A stretch of DNA of 64,000 nucleotides from Mixta theicola (GTDB taxonomy: Bacteria > Pseudomonadota > Gammaproteobacteria > Enterobacterales > Enterobacteriaceae). Both the position numbers and the translations under genes were made by a program. Positions 8,639 to 18,076 of the stretch are shown piece by piece. Location: the NCBI RefSeq assembly GCF_002895925.1, contig NZ_NWUO01000012.1, forward strand, positions 62,001 to 126,000. Reading direction: 5' to 3'. The notes beneath the pieces were generated by a model. That model was not told the origin of the DNA and ran no database searches. It saw only the letters and a program-made list of their open reading frames with translations. The stretch's first letter is position 1. Every line of letters starts with the position of its first letter.

Positions 8639-9571
8639 TTATGCGTCGCGGTTCAGCCAGGCCATATAATCAGTCACGCCTTCGGCTACGGTTTTAAACG
8701 GCTTGTCATAGCCCGCCGCCCGCAGATTAGTGAGATCCGCTTTGGTATAAGCCTGATAGCGCCCTTTAAGTTTTTCCGGGAAAGGGATGTATTCGATAGC
8801 GCCTTTCTGATGGTACGCCAGCGCGGCATCCGCCACGGCCTGGAAAGATTCGGCGCGGCCAGTTCCGCAGTTAAAAATGCCGGAAACGCCTTTTTTCCAG
8901 AACCACAGATTAACCGCAGCCACATCGCTGACGTGAATAAAGTCACGCTTGAAGTTATCGCTGCCTTCGAACAGTTTGGGATTTTCGCCGTTGTTCAGCT
9001 GCGTATTGAGATGGAAGGCGACGCTTGCCATGCTGCCTTTATGGCCTTCACGCGGTCCGTAAACGTTAAAGTAGCGGAAGCCGCACACCTGAGAATCCGC
9101 TTCCGGCAGGATTTGGCGTACGTAGTGATCGAACAGCATTTTCGAGTAGCCGTAAACGTTCAGCGGCTGTTCGTACGGACGTTCTTCGATAAAGTTGTCG
9201 TTGCGTCCGCCGTAGGTGGCCGCAGAAGAGGCGTAAAGGAAAGGAATTTCACGCTCCAGGCAGAAGTGCAACAGCTCTTTGGAGTACTGATAGTTATTAT
9301 CCATCATGTACTTGCCGTCCCACTCGGTGGTTGAAGAACAGGCACCTTCATGGAAAACCGCTTCAATATTACCCAGATCATCACCGGCCATCACGCTGGC
9401 GATGAAATCCTCTTTATCCATGTAGTCAGTAATATCCAGATCGACCAGATTAACGAACTTGGTGCCGTCTTTCAGATTATCCACTACCAGAATATCGGTA
9501 ATACCTTCGTCATTGAGCGCTTTAACAATATTGCTGCCGATCATACCGGCGCCGCCAGTCACAATAATCAT
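8639..9571 (-). CDS. hldD: ADP-L-glycero-D-manno-heptose 6-epimerase HldD
   Basis: 310 residues, an extended short-chain dehydrogenase/reductase. It has the NAD(P)-binding GGAGMIGSN near the N-terminus, the serine motif [10 protein letters not shown] and the catalytic YGYSK pair. It converts ADP-D-glycero-heptose to the L-glycero form used by WaaC and WaaF. Sequence and length are nearly those of E. coli RfaD/HtrM; one small difference is Met for Phe in the glycine-rich loop. It is the first gene of the minus-strand core operon and divergent from kbl across 228 bp, where the promoters of both operons should lie. Confidence 0.97.
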   Translation of the reverse strand: MIIVTGGAGMIGSNIVKALNDEGITDILVVDNLKDGTKFVNLVDLDITDYMDKEDFIASVMAGDDLGNIEAVFHEGACSSTTEWDGKYMMDNNYQYSKELLHFCLEREIPFLYASSAATYGGRNDNFIEERPYEQPLNVYGYSKMLFDHYVRQILPEADSQVCGFRYFNVYGPREGHKGSMASVAFHLNTQLNNGENPKLFEGSDNFKRDFIHVSDVAAVNLWFWKKGVSGIFNCGTGRAESFQAVADAALAYHQKGAIEYIPFPEKLKGRYQAYTKADLTNLRAAGYDKPFKTVAEGVTDYMAWLNRDA

Positions 9572-9799
9572 GTGCTTAACCTTAAACAGTGAGGCGGAAC
9601 GGGGAGTTCCACACCTAAATAACTATCATCATAACATTTCATCGGCATACAGGCAGCCAGAGGAGTCCGTAACGAAATGTAACCCCGGCATCAGGCGTGA
9701 TATATGCTGCAAAATTAACATTCTGTTGCGTCAAATATCGTTTGCTTAGCAAGCGTTCAGTATGATGTGCCGACTATAAGCCGGTAATGGAGAATAAAA

Positions 9800-10996
9800 A
9801 TGCCTGCAGATTTTTATCGTCAAATTAAGCAACAGCTGGCAGTAACGCAACAGGAAGGTTTGTTTAAGCAGGAGCGGATTATTACTTCGGCGCAGCAGGC
9901 CGATATTCGCCTTGCAGCGGGTCAGGAGGTGGTTAACTTTTGCGCGAATAACTATCTTGGACTGGCCAATCATCCGGCATTAATTCTGGCGGCCCAGAAG
10001 GGAATGGACAGCCACGGTTTTGGCATGGCCTCGGTGCGCTTTATCTGTGGAACGCAGGATATTCACAAGCAGCTGGAACAGCGGCTGGCTGAATTTCTCG
10101 GTATGGAAGACGCTATTCTCTATTCCTCCTGTTTCGATGCCAACGGCGGGCTGTTTGAAACCCTGCTGGGAGCGGAAGATGCGGTGATTTCCGATGCGCT
10201 GAATCACGCTTCGATTATCGACGGCGTACGTCTGTGCAAGGCGCGCCGCTATCGTTATGCCAACAACGATATGGCAGAACTGCGTGCCCGGCTTGAAGAG
10301 GCGCGGGCGGCGGGTGCGCGCCATATTCTTATCGCTACCGATGGCGTATTTTCTATGGACGGCGTCATCGCCAATCTGCGCGGCATTTGCGATCTCGCCG
10401 ATGAGTTTGATGCGCTGGTGATGGTGGATGATTCGCACGCGGTGGGCTTTGTGGGCGCGGGCGGTCGCGGTACACATGAATACTGCGAGGTGATGGGACG
10501 CGTCGATATTATTACCGGCACGTTGGGCAAAGCGCTCGGTGGCGCCTCCGGTGGCTATACGGCGGCAAAAAAAGAGGTAGTGGAGTGGCTGCGTCAACGC
10601 TCGCGGCCCTATCTGTTCTCTAACTCTTTGGCGCCGACGATTGTCAGTGCATCGCTGCGGGTGCTGGATATGCTGAGCGAAGGCGACGGGTTGCGGCAGC
10701 GGCTGTGGGATAACGCCCGTTACTTTCGCCAGGCGCTAACCGATGCGGGCTTTACTCTGGCCGGCGCCGATCACGCCATTATTCCGGTGATGCTGGGCGA
10801 GGCGAAGGTGGCGCAGGAGTTTGCTCGTTTGCTGCAGGACGAGGGCATCTATGTGACCGGCTTTTTCTATCCGGTGGTGCCGCAGGGGCAGGCGCGTATC
10901 CGTACGCAAATTTCGGCCGGGCATACGCACCAGCAGCTTGAGCGTGCGGTGGATGCCTTTACGCGCATTGGTAAACAGCTTGGCGTTATCGCCTGA
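9800..10996 (+). CDS. kbl: 2-amino-3-ketobutyrate CoA ligase (glycine C-acetyltransferase)
   Basis: 398 residues, a fold-type I PLP enzyme of the alpha-oxoamine synthase family. The PLP lysine is in [15 protein letters not shown] and the aspartate motif is [10 protein letters not shown]. It cleaves 2-amino-3-oxobutyrate with CoA to glycine and acetyl-CoA, the second step of threonine catabolism. The length equals the E. coli enzyme. A GGAG ribosome-binding site precedes the ATG by 7 bases. It is followed 11 bp later by tdh, whose product supplies its unstable substrate. Confidence 0.97.
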   Translation: MPADFYRQIKQQLAVTQQEGLFKQERIITSAQQADIRLAAGQEVVNFCANNYLGLANHPALILAAQKGMDSHGFGMASVRFICGTQDIHKQLEQRLAEFLGMEDAILYSSCFDANGGLFETLLGAEDAVISDALNHASIIDGVRLCKARRYRYANNDMAELRARLEEARAAGARHILIATDGVFSMDGVIANLRGICDLADEFDALVMVDDSHAVGFVGAGGRGTHEYCEVMGRVDIITGTLGKALGGASGGYTAAKKEVVEWLRQRSRPYLFSNSLAPTIVSASLRVLDMLSEGDGLRQRLWDNARYFRQALTDAGFTLAGADHAIIPVMLGEAKVAQEFARLLQDEGIYVTGFFYPVVPQGQARIRTQISAGHTHQQLERAVDAFTRIGKQLGVIA

Positions 10997-11007
10997 GGGG
11001 AACGGTT

Positions 11008-12036
11008 ATGAAAGCACTGGCAAAACTAAAGGCGACGGAAGGGATCTGGATGGTAACGGATGCACCGATTCCTGAACCCGGCCACAACGATCTGCTGATT
11101 AAAATCCGTAAAACCGCCATCTGCGGCACCGATATTCATATTTATAACTGGGATGAATGGTCGCAAAAAACCATTCCGGTGCCGATGATTGTCGGTCATG
11201 AATATGTGGGCGAAGTGGTTGCGGTGGGGCAGGAGGTCAAAGGCTTCGCCGTTGGCGATCGCGTATCGGGAGAAGGGCATATCACCTGCGGCCACTGCCG
11301 CAACTGTCGTGCCGGACGTACGCACCTCTGCCGCAATACCGTTGGCGTTGGCGTTAACCGTCAGGGCTGTTTCGCTGAATATCTGGTGATCCCGGCGTTT
11401 AACGCCTTTAAGATCCCCGATAATATCTCCGATGAGCTGGCGGCGATATTCGATCCCTTCGGCAACGCGGTACATACCGCTCTTTCCTTTGATTTAGTCG
11501 GCGAGGACGTGCTGATTACCGGGGCCGGGCCGATTGGGATTATGGCGGCGGCGGTCTGTAAACATGTCGGCGCGCGCCACGTAGTGATCACCGATGTGAA
11601 TGAGTATCGCCTGGGGCTGGCGCGTCAGATGGGAGTAACGCGCGCGGTTAATGTAAGCCGTGAATCGCTGACGCAGGTAATGGGCGAGCTGGGCATGACC
11701 GAGGGCTTCGATGTCGGGCTGGAGATGTCCGGTGCGCCGCCCGCGTTCCGCACTATGCTGGAGGCGATGAATCATGGCGGGCGTATCGCGCTGTTGGGTA
11801 TTCCGCCGTCAGATATGGCGATCGACTGGAATCAGGTAATTTTTAAAGGATTATTTATTAAAGGGATCTATGGCCGGGAGATGTTTGAAACCTGGTATAA
11901 AATGGCCGCGCTGATCCAGTCTGGCCTCGACCTGAAACCGATTATTACCCATCGCTATAGCATTGATGAGTTCCAGCAGGGATTTGATGAAATGCGCTCC
12001 GGTCGCTCAGGCAAAGTGGTGCTGAGCTGGGATTGA
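11008..12036 (+). CDS. tdh: L-threonine 3-dehydrogenase
   Basis: 342 residues of the zinc-dependent medium-chain dehydrogenase family. The catalytic-zinc region is [15 protein letters not shown] with GHEYVGEV; the structural zinc cysteines are in [15 protein letters not shown]; the NAD-binding fold contains [11 protein letters not shown]. It oxidises threonine to 2-amino-3-oxobutyrate, which Kbl then cleaves. It lies 11 bp after kbl in the same operon, as in E. coli. A strong hairpin follows. Confidence 0.97.
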   Translation: MKALAKLKATEGIWMVTDAPIPEPGHNDLLIKIRKTAICGTDIHIYNWDEWSQKTIPVPMIVGHEYVGEVVAVGQEVKGFAVGDRVSGEGHITCGHCRNCRAGRTHLCRNTVGVGVNRQGCFAEYLVIPAFNAFKIPDNISDELAAIFDPFGNAVHTALSFDLVGEDVLITGAGPIGIMAAAVCKHVGARHVVITDVNEYRLGLARQMGVTRAVNVSRESLTQVMGELGMTEGFDVGLEMSGAPPAFRTMLEAMNHGGRIALLGIPPSDMAIDWNQVIFKGLFIKGIYGREMFETWYKMAALIQSGLDLKPIITHRYSIDEFQQGFDEMRSGRSGKVVLSWD

Positions 12037-12043
12037 TGTTTAC

Positions 12044-12076
12044 CGGCTGCCCGCGTCAGGCCGGGGCGGGCAGCCG
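12044..12076. terminator. GC-rich inverted repeat between kbl-tdh and the convergent gene
   Basis: An 11-bp perfect stem (CGGCTGCCCGC with its complement GCGGGCAGCCG) and an 11-base loop lie directly after tdh and just before the stop of the convergent gene. There is a loose T-rich stretch a few bases downstream. It is probably a bidirectional terminator. Confidence 0.6.
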
Positions 12077-12081
12077 CACGC

Positions 12082-12990
12082 TTACTGTTTCTTTTCAGCA
12101 TCGGTCAGGTAGCGCACCTTGCGCGTATAGTCCTGACCTTTAAACAGCAGCGGTGTATCAGCGGACTGGAGATATTTCTGCCATTCGCTCAGTGGAAAAC
12201 CACCGTGTGCGCCAATCACCTCTTTCGGGATCGCCGCTTCCTGACCACCGATACGTTTGGAAACCGGCCAGTTTACCCAGTCACCCAGATTAACCGTTTT
12301 AAAATCAAGCATATCTAATAGCAGCGCCAGCGGGAGCTGATCCGTTGGCGGTTGCGTATCATCCATCAGGTGCCATGTATCATTGAAAAGCGCTTGCCAT
12401 AAGGGGCAGAGCCGCTGCCAGCTTTTGCGTGTAGCCACCAAAAAAGCGCTGTTAACGTGATCAACCAGATAAGGCCGGATACTATTGCGGTAATACGCGG
12501 GCTTATTTCCCGCTGATGCGCCTTCCAGCTTTGCCGCCATCTTTCCCTGACGAAAGCTGGAATAAATATGACCATCTTTCGGACGAATATCCGGCATCTT
12601 TAATAGATTTAAATCAGAATCAATCATTAAAATTGCATCAGTAGCCGCATACAGAGGAGCCTGTATTTTAATTAAACGGCTGCGGTAGATTTGCTTATAG
12701 CGGTAGCTCCCTTCACGCTGCGGCACATCCAGCGTGACCACGCGCGCTTTCGGCGGCAAATTGCGGAAAAGCGCGACGGGCTGGTCGCTGACGATCACGA
12801 TTTCTTCGGCCTGTTTGGCATAGCGCGAAGCGAACAGCGCGCTCAGCTCTGCCTCCTCGATAAAGTCGGCGCCGGTACAGGGGATCACAATGGAGGTGAC
12901 GGATACCTCGCCCTGCACATCCGCCTGCGTATAGGGAATATTATGGCGCGACTGGATATAACGGTATTGAGGATTCAAAAAGTTAAGCAT
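12082..12990 (-). CDS. Putative GT-A type sugar transferase, unrecognised family
   Basis: About 302 residues from the ATG giving MLNFLNPQYRYIQ; longer in-frame starts exist but lie inside the upstream gene, and an AGGA stands 13 bases before this ATG. The protein has TSIVIPCTGADFIEEAELSA, a RVVTLDVPQREGS segment and a DxD-like AILMIDSDLNLLKMP (about residues 115-130), all consistent with a nucleotide-diphospho-sugar transferase fold. I do not recognise the family or its substrate. It overlaps the upstream GT4 gene by 8 bp, so the two form an operon, inserted between tdh and yibQ near the LPS core genes. A role in surface polysaccharide or core decoration is the natural guess but is not proved. 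Confidence 0.6.
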   Translation of the reverse strand: MLNFLNPQYRYIQSRHNIPYTQADVQGEVSVTSIVIPCTGADFIEEAELSALFASRYAKQAEEIVIVSDQPVALFRNLPPKARVVTLDVPQREGSYRYKQIYRSRLIKIQAPLYAATDAILMIDSDLNLLKMPDIRPKDGHIYSSFRQGKMAAKLEGASAGNKPAYYRNSIRPYLVDHVNSAFLVATRKSWQRLCPLWQALFNDTWHLMDDTQPPTDQLPLALLLDMLDFKTVNLGDWVNWPVSKRIGGQEAAIPKEVIGAHGGFPLSEWQKYLQSADTPLLFKGQDYTRKVRYLTDAEKKQ

Positions 12991-14215
12991 GAGAAGAAGG
13001 TTCCTTTGCCACGCTTTGTAGCAGGGCTTCGACGCCCGCCACATAATTTTCAATAGCGTAGTGAGCTTTAACGTTGGCATTAGCCTGTGAAATCAGCTGC
13101 TGGCGTAGAGCATTATTCTGACAGAGCGCCTGCATATGTGCGCAGAGACGCGCGGTATCGCCATATTCAAACAGCAGCCCGGTCTGCCCATCATCAACCA
13201 GCTCAGCGGTGCCCACGACGTTCGAGCCGATCACCGCAGTGTTGACCAGCATCGCCTCCAGCACCACGCGCGGCAGGCCCTCGCTTTTAGACGCCAGCAC
13301 AAAAACATCCATGGCCGCCAGATAATCAAGCGCGTTATTACGAAAACCGGTAAACGTCACGCGATCGGCGATGCCTTCCCGCGCAGCCAGCTGCTGCAGG
13401 CTGTTCAGCTCCGGGCCAGCGCCGACTACGACCATATGCCAGTTAACCTGCGGGCAGGCTTGTTGAAAGGCGCTCAGCGCCTGCAGGGTATGATGCGTCG
13501 CCTTACGGGCGATCAATGAGCCGATGCTGCCGAATAAGAAACGGTCTTCCGGCAGGCCAAGCCGGGCGCGCACGGTCGCACGGTCGGGCAGCGGCTGGTG
13601 AATATCAATGGCGTTGGAGACCGTAAAGCAGCGTGAAGCCTCAACGCCGCTGGAGCGCAGCGTTTGGCAGACGCCGTGAGAAACGGCAATCACCGCGTTG
13701 ACCCGCTGATTGATCATCCGAACCAGCCGCGGCGTCAGCAGCGGTTCGATACGACAATGCTGCACCAGGCCAACGGTCATATCGGCTACCGCCAGGTAAC
13801 CTTCGACGTTAGTGCTGGGCTGGTTATTCATATACAGCGTATCGTAAGCGCCCTGAAGCAGCAGCTCACGTAGCCTGCGGGCGTTGGGCTCAACGCGCCA
13901 GCGGCGATCGATAATATCTGCCGCCCGCTTTTTCAGCGAGCGGCTGAAAAACAGCAGTGAGCGCAGCAGCTCTTTTTGCAGCTTGGCCGAGGCGGGCTGT
14001 TTGCGCTGCGGAATAAAGATGACCGGAATGCCAATGGCATTCAGCACTGACTCAATGGTTTCACCTTCACCGCGCTGATAATTATAATAAAAACAGCAGG
14101 TAATATCGAAACGATCGCGATCGATGCGCTTCAGCAGCTCCAGCATACTGTTCGTGCCGCCGCCCCATTCTCTGCCGTTATCCAGCAACAGGATTTTTTG
14201 TCGAGCTTGCGTCAT
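12983..14215 (-). CDS. GT4 family glycosyltransferase
   Basis: 410 residues of GT-B fold. The N-terminal domain begins LLLDNGREWGGGTNSMLELL, and the C-terminal donor domain has FGSIGSLIARKATHHTL and the EX7E-type ASKSEGLPRVVLEAMLVNTA followed by AELVDDGQTGLLF. These place it in the large GT4 family that uses nucleotide-sugar donors. No transmembrane segment is evident. It starts about 87 bp from yibQ and is translationally coupled to the 12082-12990 gene. The substrate cannot be inferred; association with LPS or another cell-surface glycan is suggested by the nearby core locus. Confidence 0.75.
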   Translation of the reverse strand: MTQARQKILLLDNGREWGGGTNSMLELLKRIDRDRFDITCCFYYNYQRGEGETIESVLNAIGIPVIFIPQRKQPASAKLQKELLRSLLFFSRSLKKRAADIIDRRWRVEPNARRLRELLLQGAYDTLYMNNQPSTNVEGYLAVADMTVGLVQHCRIEPLLTPRLVRMINQRVNAVIAVSHGVCQTLRSSGVEASRCFTVSNAIDIHQPLPDRATVRARLGLPEDRFLFGSIGSLIARKATHHTLQALSAFQQACPQVNWHMVVVGAGPELNSLQQLAAREGIADRVTFTGFRNNALDYLAAMDVFVLASKSEGLPRVVLEAMLVNTAVIGSNVVGTAELVDDGQTGLLFEYGDTARLCAHMQALCQNNALRQQLISQANANVKAHYAIENYVAGVEALLQSVAKEPSSHA

Positions 14216-14301
14216 CGCGCCATATCCTTTCGCTCACGGATAAAGAAATTATCAGGGCGGCATTATAGAGATTTACTGCCCTCCTGACGATGGACAATAT
14301 G

Positions 14302-15222
14302 TCAAAACAGACTGCCGATCTTTTCCACCAGCGGGCTTTGTTCAACGCTCTCTGTAATCACGTTCAGCGCGCGCGTTGCCGGCACCGGCGTTAGCGGCTG
14401 CGGCGGACGGCAGAGCGCGACGCCACGGAACGGATTACGCGGCTTCGGCGCGGCTTTAGGCGGCACAGGCACAGGCACAGGCGCAACATGGTCTGACTGC
14501 GGTTCATTCAACAGCTGGCTGGGACGCACCAGCGTCACGTCTGCAGGCAGGCCAGGCAGCATCTGCTGCAGGACGCGTACGGTAGTGGGATGTGGATGAC
14601 CAATAGCGATCGCTGAACCGTTGCGCTGCGCCAGACGCACCGCGCGATTAAACTGCTTACGGATCTCCGCTTCGTTCTGATTATCATCAAGAAACACGCG
14701 GCGCTTAATCACTTTTACGCGCGTGCCGGCGGCGGCACGCGTGGCCTGACTGTTGCCGATGGTCATGCTGTCGAGAAAGTAGAAGCTATAGTGATCCAGC
14801 ACCTGCATGACTTTTTGCATTCCCGGCAGGCTGGAGGTCATTTTACTGCCCATATGATTATTCAAGCCCACGGCGTAAGGCACGTTATTCACCGCGTTCT
14901 GAATAATGCGGGCGATTTCTTCAGTGCTCATTTCCGGCTGTAGCGTATCCCGCTCCAGCGGCTGCTTGCTGAGCGGCGCCATCGGCAGGTGGATCAGCAC
15001 TTCGTGCCCGTGCTGGTGGGCTTTGGTCGCCATTTCACGCGCGTGCGGGGCGGTGGGCAGTACCGCTACCGAAATGGCATTCGGCATCTGCAGCACCTGA
15101 TTTTCCTGCTGTGGCCGATAGCCAAAATCATCAATCACGATAGCCAGCTTACCGGCGCTCGCTGAACAGGCGAACAGCAGGCCGCTTAGCGCCACGGCCA
15201 TTTTTTTCACTGAAAACAACAC
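14302..15222 (-). CDS. yibQ: Divergent polysaccharide deacetylase YibQ
   Basis: 306 residues counted from a GTG that immediately follows the envC stop; an internal ATG at 15201 is an alternative. An N-terminal signal peptide (hydrophobic stretch ending near CSASAGK) precedes the deacetylase-like domain KLAIVIDDFGYRPQQ, with HLPMAPLSKQPLE, NNHMGSKMT and AIGHPHPTTV. The C-terminal tail is proline-rich. The family (divergent polysaccharide deacetylase) is periplasmic and of poorly defined function. Order envC-yibQ is conserved in enterobacteria, with the ribosome-binding site lying inside envC. Confidence 0.88.
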   Translation of the reverse strand: MLFSVKKMAVALSGLLFACSASAGKLAIVIDDFGYRPQQENQVLQMPNAISVAVLPTAPHAREMATKAHQHGHEVLIHLPMAPLSKQPLERDTLQPEMSTEEIARIIQNAVNNVPYAVGLNNHMGSKMTSSLPGMQKVMQVLDHYSFYFLDSMTIGNSQATRAAAGTRVKVIKRRVFLDDNQNEAEIRKQFNRAVRLAQRNGSAIAIGHPHPTTVRVLQQMLPGLPADVTLVRPSQLLNEPQSDHVAPVPVPVPPKAAPKPRNPFRGVALCRPPQPLTPVPATRALNVITESVEQSPLVEKIGSLF

Positions 15223-16482
15223 TTATCTTCCTAACCACGGGAGTGGATTGACCGCCTGTCCCTGACGACGAATTTCAAAATAGAGTGATGGCTTGCCGCG
15301 GCCGCCGCTGGTGCCGACCAGCGCTATCGGCTGTCCGGCCTTCACCTGAGCGCCGGTAGCGACCAACGCGCTCTGGTTATAGCCGTACAGGCTCATGTCG
15401 CCTTTACCGTGTTCGACCACCACGACCAGCCCGTAGCCTTGCAGCCAGTCGGCCATCAGCACGCGTCCGTCGGCGATAGCTTTGACTTCGGTGCCTTCCG
15501 GCGCGCCGATCACCAGCCCTTTCCAGCGCAGCTCACCCTGGAGCGCTTCACCGAAGCGATGTTCGATGCGGCCACGTACCGGCCAGAATGCCTGACCGTC
15601 GGGACGGCCCAGGCCACCGGTACGCGACATCAACGAGCGCTCGCTTTCGGTGGGTTTATAGGTGGAACCTTTGGCTTTTGCCTGCGCCTGGCGTTTACGC
15701 ACCTGTTCCGCCTCACGCGCCTCACGTTCGGCGCGCGCTTTTGCTTCGCGCTCGGCACGGGCAATTTTATCCTGCAGGCGGCTTTCGTTCTGGCGCATCT
15801 CTACCAGGTCAGCCTGATCTTTTTCCAGCGCGCTTTCCAGCGTAGTGAGCGTTTTTTTCCGCGCGGCACGCGCCTGTTCCAGCCGGACCTGTTGCGTTTG
15901 CTGTTCGCTTAGCAATGATGTTTGCTGGTTCTGTTTGTTCAGCAAATCCGCTTTTTGCGTAGCCAGGTCATGACGCGTTTTCTGCAGTTCATCAATGCTT
16001 TTTTGCCGCGCTTCGTTGAGATAGCCGAAGTAAGAAAGGATGCGTTCGCTGCGCTGGTTCTCTTCGCCGCTGAGCAGAAGCTGCAGGCCGCTATGCTTAC
16101 CCTGACGAAAAGCCGCATCAAGCTGCTGCGCCAGCAGATTTTCCTGCTGCGTCTGCCGCTTTTGCAGTTGGGCAATAGAATGGTTTAGCGCGTCGATCTC
16201 TTTATTCAGACGGGTCAGCAACTGCTGAGTTTGCCGCAGTTTACGGCTGGCTTCGGCAATGATTTTTTCCTGACTTTGTAACTGATCCAACAGCTTGCTG
16301 CGTTGCTCTTTTTGTAAGCGAACGCTTTTTTCCTTTTCAGCAATGTCCTGCTGAATAGATTTAAGCTGGGATTTATTGTCATCCGCGGCGCTGGCGTGCA
16401 GCGGCAACAGCAACATGCCAGCACATAACAGGCTGACGGAGAGCGCGGACAGGCTGCTGCGTAACGGCGCGTAACCGGCCAT
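15223..16482 (-). CDS. envC: Murein hydrolase activator EnvC
   Basis: 419 residues from the ATG at 16482, which has a CCAGG ribosome-binding site 8 bases away and gives exactly the E. coli length; a longer upstream frame has no such support. A signal peptide (about residues 1-31, ending ASAAD) is followed by two long coiled-coil segments (about 32-240), a basic linker rich in RAEREAREAEQ-type repeats, and a C-terminal LytM-like domain (about 290-419) with SLMSRTGGLG and EHGKGDMSLYGYNQ. In E. coli EnvC is recruited by FtsEX and activates amidases AmiA and AmiB at the septum; its own LytM domain is catalytically degenerate. gpmM, usually just upstream, is absent. Confidence 0.95.
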   Translation of the reverse strand: MAGYAPLRSSLSALSVSLLCAGMLLLPLHASAADDNKSQLKSIQQDIAEKEKSVRLQKEQRSKLLDQLQSQEKIIAEASRKLRQTQQLLTRLNKEIDALNHSIAQLQKRQTQQENLLAQQLDAAFRQGKHSGLQLLLSGEENQRSERILSYFGYLNEARQKSIDELQKTRHDLATQKADLLNKQNQQTSLLSEQQTQQVRLEQARAARKKTLTTLESALEKDQADLVEMRQNESRLQDKIARAEREAKARAEREAREAEQVRKRQAQAKAKGSTYKPTESERSLMSRTGGLGRPDGQAFWPVRGRIEHRFGEALQGELRWKGLVIGAPEGTEVKAIADGRVLMADWLQGYGLVVVVEHGKGDMSLYGYNQSALVATGAQVKAGQPIALVGTSGGRGKPSLYFEIRRQGQAVNPLPWLGR

Positions 16483-16860
16483 AAAGTTACCTGGAGTCCA
16501 TGAATGTAAAACTGATGCTTTTTCCCTCATAAGGAGTTGATTATTCCATGATGAATAGCCGCTTGCCAGCGATGGGCAACGCTTTTGCGTTTCTGTTCGT
16601 TTCAAACCTGTTTTCACCGCGCGGCAGGCGGCAGAAGACGCAATACGCTTTATTAAAAGGACATTAGCGGATAATTGCCGCCTCTGCCGCGCCTTTTTAG
16701 CGTCAGGTTTCGGTATTGTTTGCGCCACAGCAAAATTTTTCCGCTTTATACGGCAGAAAACGACACTCTCACCGCTTCGCGACTGTACATGCGAGGTGGC
16801 GCAGGTATACTCAGAAACCTGTTTTTCGCTTATTAACCCTGTCGGGAGTTGTTACCCCTC

Positions 16861-17292
16861 ATGCAAGAAATTATGCAATTCGCAAGCAATCACCCCATTC
16901 TTTGTCTGGCATGGGTCGTATTGCTGGTTTTGGTGATCGTGGCCACGTTTAAGGGCATGTTTTCCAAAGTTAAAAGCATCAGCCGCGGCGAAGCGACTCG
17001 CCTGATTAATAAAGAAGATGCGGTTGTTGTGGATACCCGCTCCCGCGACGAGTTTCGTAAAGGTCATATTTCCGGTGCGCATAATATTCTGGCGGCGGAT
17101 ATTAAAAAGGGCGCTTTCGGCGAATTGGAAAAGTATAAAGCTCAGCCCATAATTGTAGTTTGTGCGACGGGTAATTCCGCTTTTGAAGCTGCAGCTCAGC
17201 TCAGCGCAGCGGGTTTCGAGCAGGTAAGCGTACTGAAAGATGGTATCGCTGGCTGGAGCAGTGAAAATCTGCCGCTGGTGCGCGGCAAATAA
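16861..17292 (+). CDS. yibN: Membrane-anchored rhodanese-like protein YibN
   Basis: 143 residues starting [13 protein letters not shown], the E. coli length; an upstream ATG (16849) is less likely. Residues about 12-32 form one transmembrane helix, followed by a cytoplasmic rhodanese domain with [19 protein letters not shown]. The catalytic loop here reads VVCATGNSA, so it keeps a cysteine at the position expected for an active sulfurtransferase; from memory the E. coli protein has a different loop. It heads the run yibN-grxC-secB-gpsA-cysE on the plus strand. It is divergent from envC across about 380 bp. Confidence 0.92.
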   Translation: MQEIMQFASNHPILCLAWVVLLVLVIVATFKGMFSKVKSISRGEATRLINKEDAVVVDTRSRDEFRKGHISGAHNILAADIKKGAFGELEKYKAQPIIVVCATGNSAFEAAAQLSAAGFEQVSVLKDGIAGWSSENLPLVRGK

Positions 17293-17310
17293 CCTTAAAA
17301 GGTGCTGAAA

Positions 17311-17562
17311 ATGGCTAACGTAGAGATTTATACCAAAGCAACCTGCCCTTACTGCCATCGGGCAAAAGCGCTGCTGACGCAGAAAGGCGTCGTTTTCCAG
17401 GAAATCCCGATTGACGGCGATGCGGATAAGCGCGAAGAAATGATTAAACGCAGCGGCCGAACCACCGTACCGCAAATTTTTATCGATGCACAACACATCG
17501 GCGGTTGTGACGATCTTTATGCGCTGGACAGCCGCGAAGGTCTTGATCCTTTGCTGAAATAA
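17311..17562 (+). CDS. grxC: Glutaredoxin 3
   Basis: 83 residues from [15 protein letters not shown], identical in length to E. coli Grx3, with an AAGG ribosome-binding site. The redox motif CPYC is at residues about 11-14, and the glutathione-binding TVPQIFID and [10 protein letters not shown] are intact. It is a cytoplasmic dithiol glutaredoxin that reduces disulfides and glutathione-mixed disulfides. It lies 18 bp after yibN and about 50 bp before secB, the conserved enterobacterial arrangement. Confidence 0.97.
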   Translation: MANVEIYTKATCPYCHRAKALLTQKGVVFQEIPIDGDADKREEMIKRSGRTTVPQIFIDAQHIGGCDDLYALDSREGLDPLLK

Positions 17563-17614
17563 TGGCTTAACTGGCGCCACGATGGATTTTTTTAACTTAC
17601 AGGACTCAATAATA

Positions 17615-18076
17615 ATGTCAGAACAAAACACCAGCGAAATGTCATTCCAGATCCAGCGCATCTATACGAAAGACGTTTCCTTCGAAGCGCCTAACGCGCC
17701 GCAGGTTTTCCAGAAAGAGTGGGAGCCGGAGGTAAAACTGGATCTGGATACCGCATCCAGCCAGCTGGCTGAAGGTATCTATGAAGTGGTGCTGCGCGTA
17801 ACGGTAACGGCATCCGTAGGGACGGAAACCGCGTTCCTGTGTGAAGTACAGCAGGCGGGTATCTTTACTATTTCCGGCATCGAAGGCACCCAGATGGCAC
17901 ATTGCCTTGGCGCTTACTGCCCGAATATTCTGTTCCCGTACGCCCGTGAGTGCATTACCAGTCTGGTTTCACGCGGCACCTTCCCGCAGCTTAACCTTGC
18001 GCCGGTTAACTTCGATGCGCTGTTTATGAACTATCTGCAGCAGCAAGAAGGCGGCGAACCTCGTCAGGATGCCTGA
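17615..18076 (+). CDS. secB: Protein-export chaperone SecB
   Basis: 153 residues from [20 protein letters not shown]; the in-frame ATG at 17582 is upstream of the usual start. The protein forms a tetramer that holds preproteins unfolded and hands them to Sec[33 protein letters not shown] and the acidic/glutamine-rich C-terminus are conserved. The stop overlaps the gpsA start by one base (TGATG), so gpsA translation is coupled to secB. Confidence 0.97.
   Translation: MSEQNTSEMSFQIQRIYTKDVSFEAPNAPQVFQKEWEPEVKLDLDTASSQLAEGIYEVVLRVTVTASVGTETAFLCEVQQAGIFTISGIEGTQMAHCLGAYCPNILFPYARECITSLVSRGTFPQLNLAPVNFDALFMNYLQQQEGGEPRQDA

Noticed and set aside
8621-9334. 237-codon plus-strand frame across hldD
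   Set aside because: Shadow of hldD, whose protein is nearly identical to E. coli.
9980-10597. 205-codon minus-strand frame inside kbl
   Set aside because: Antisense shadow of a conserved PLP enzyme, with no start signal.
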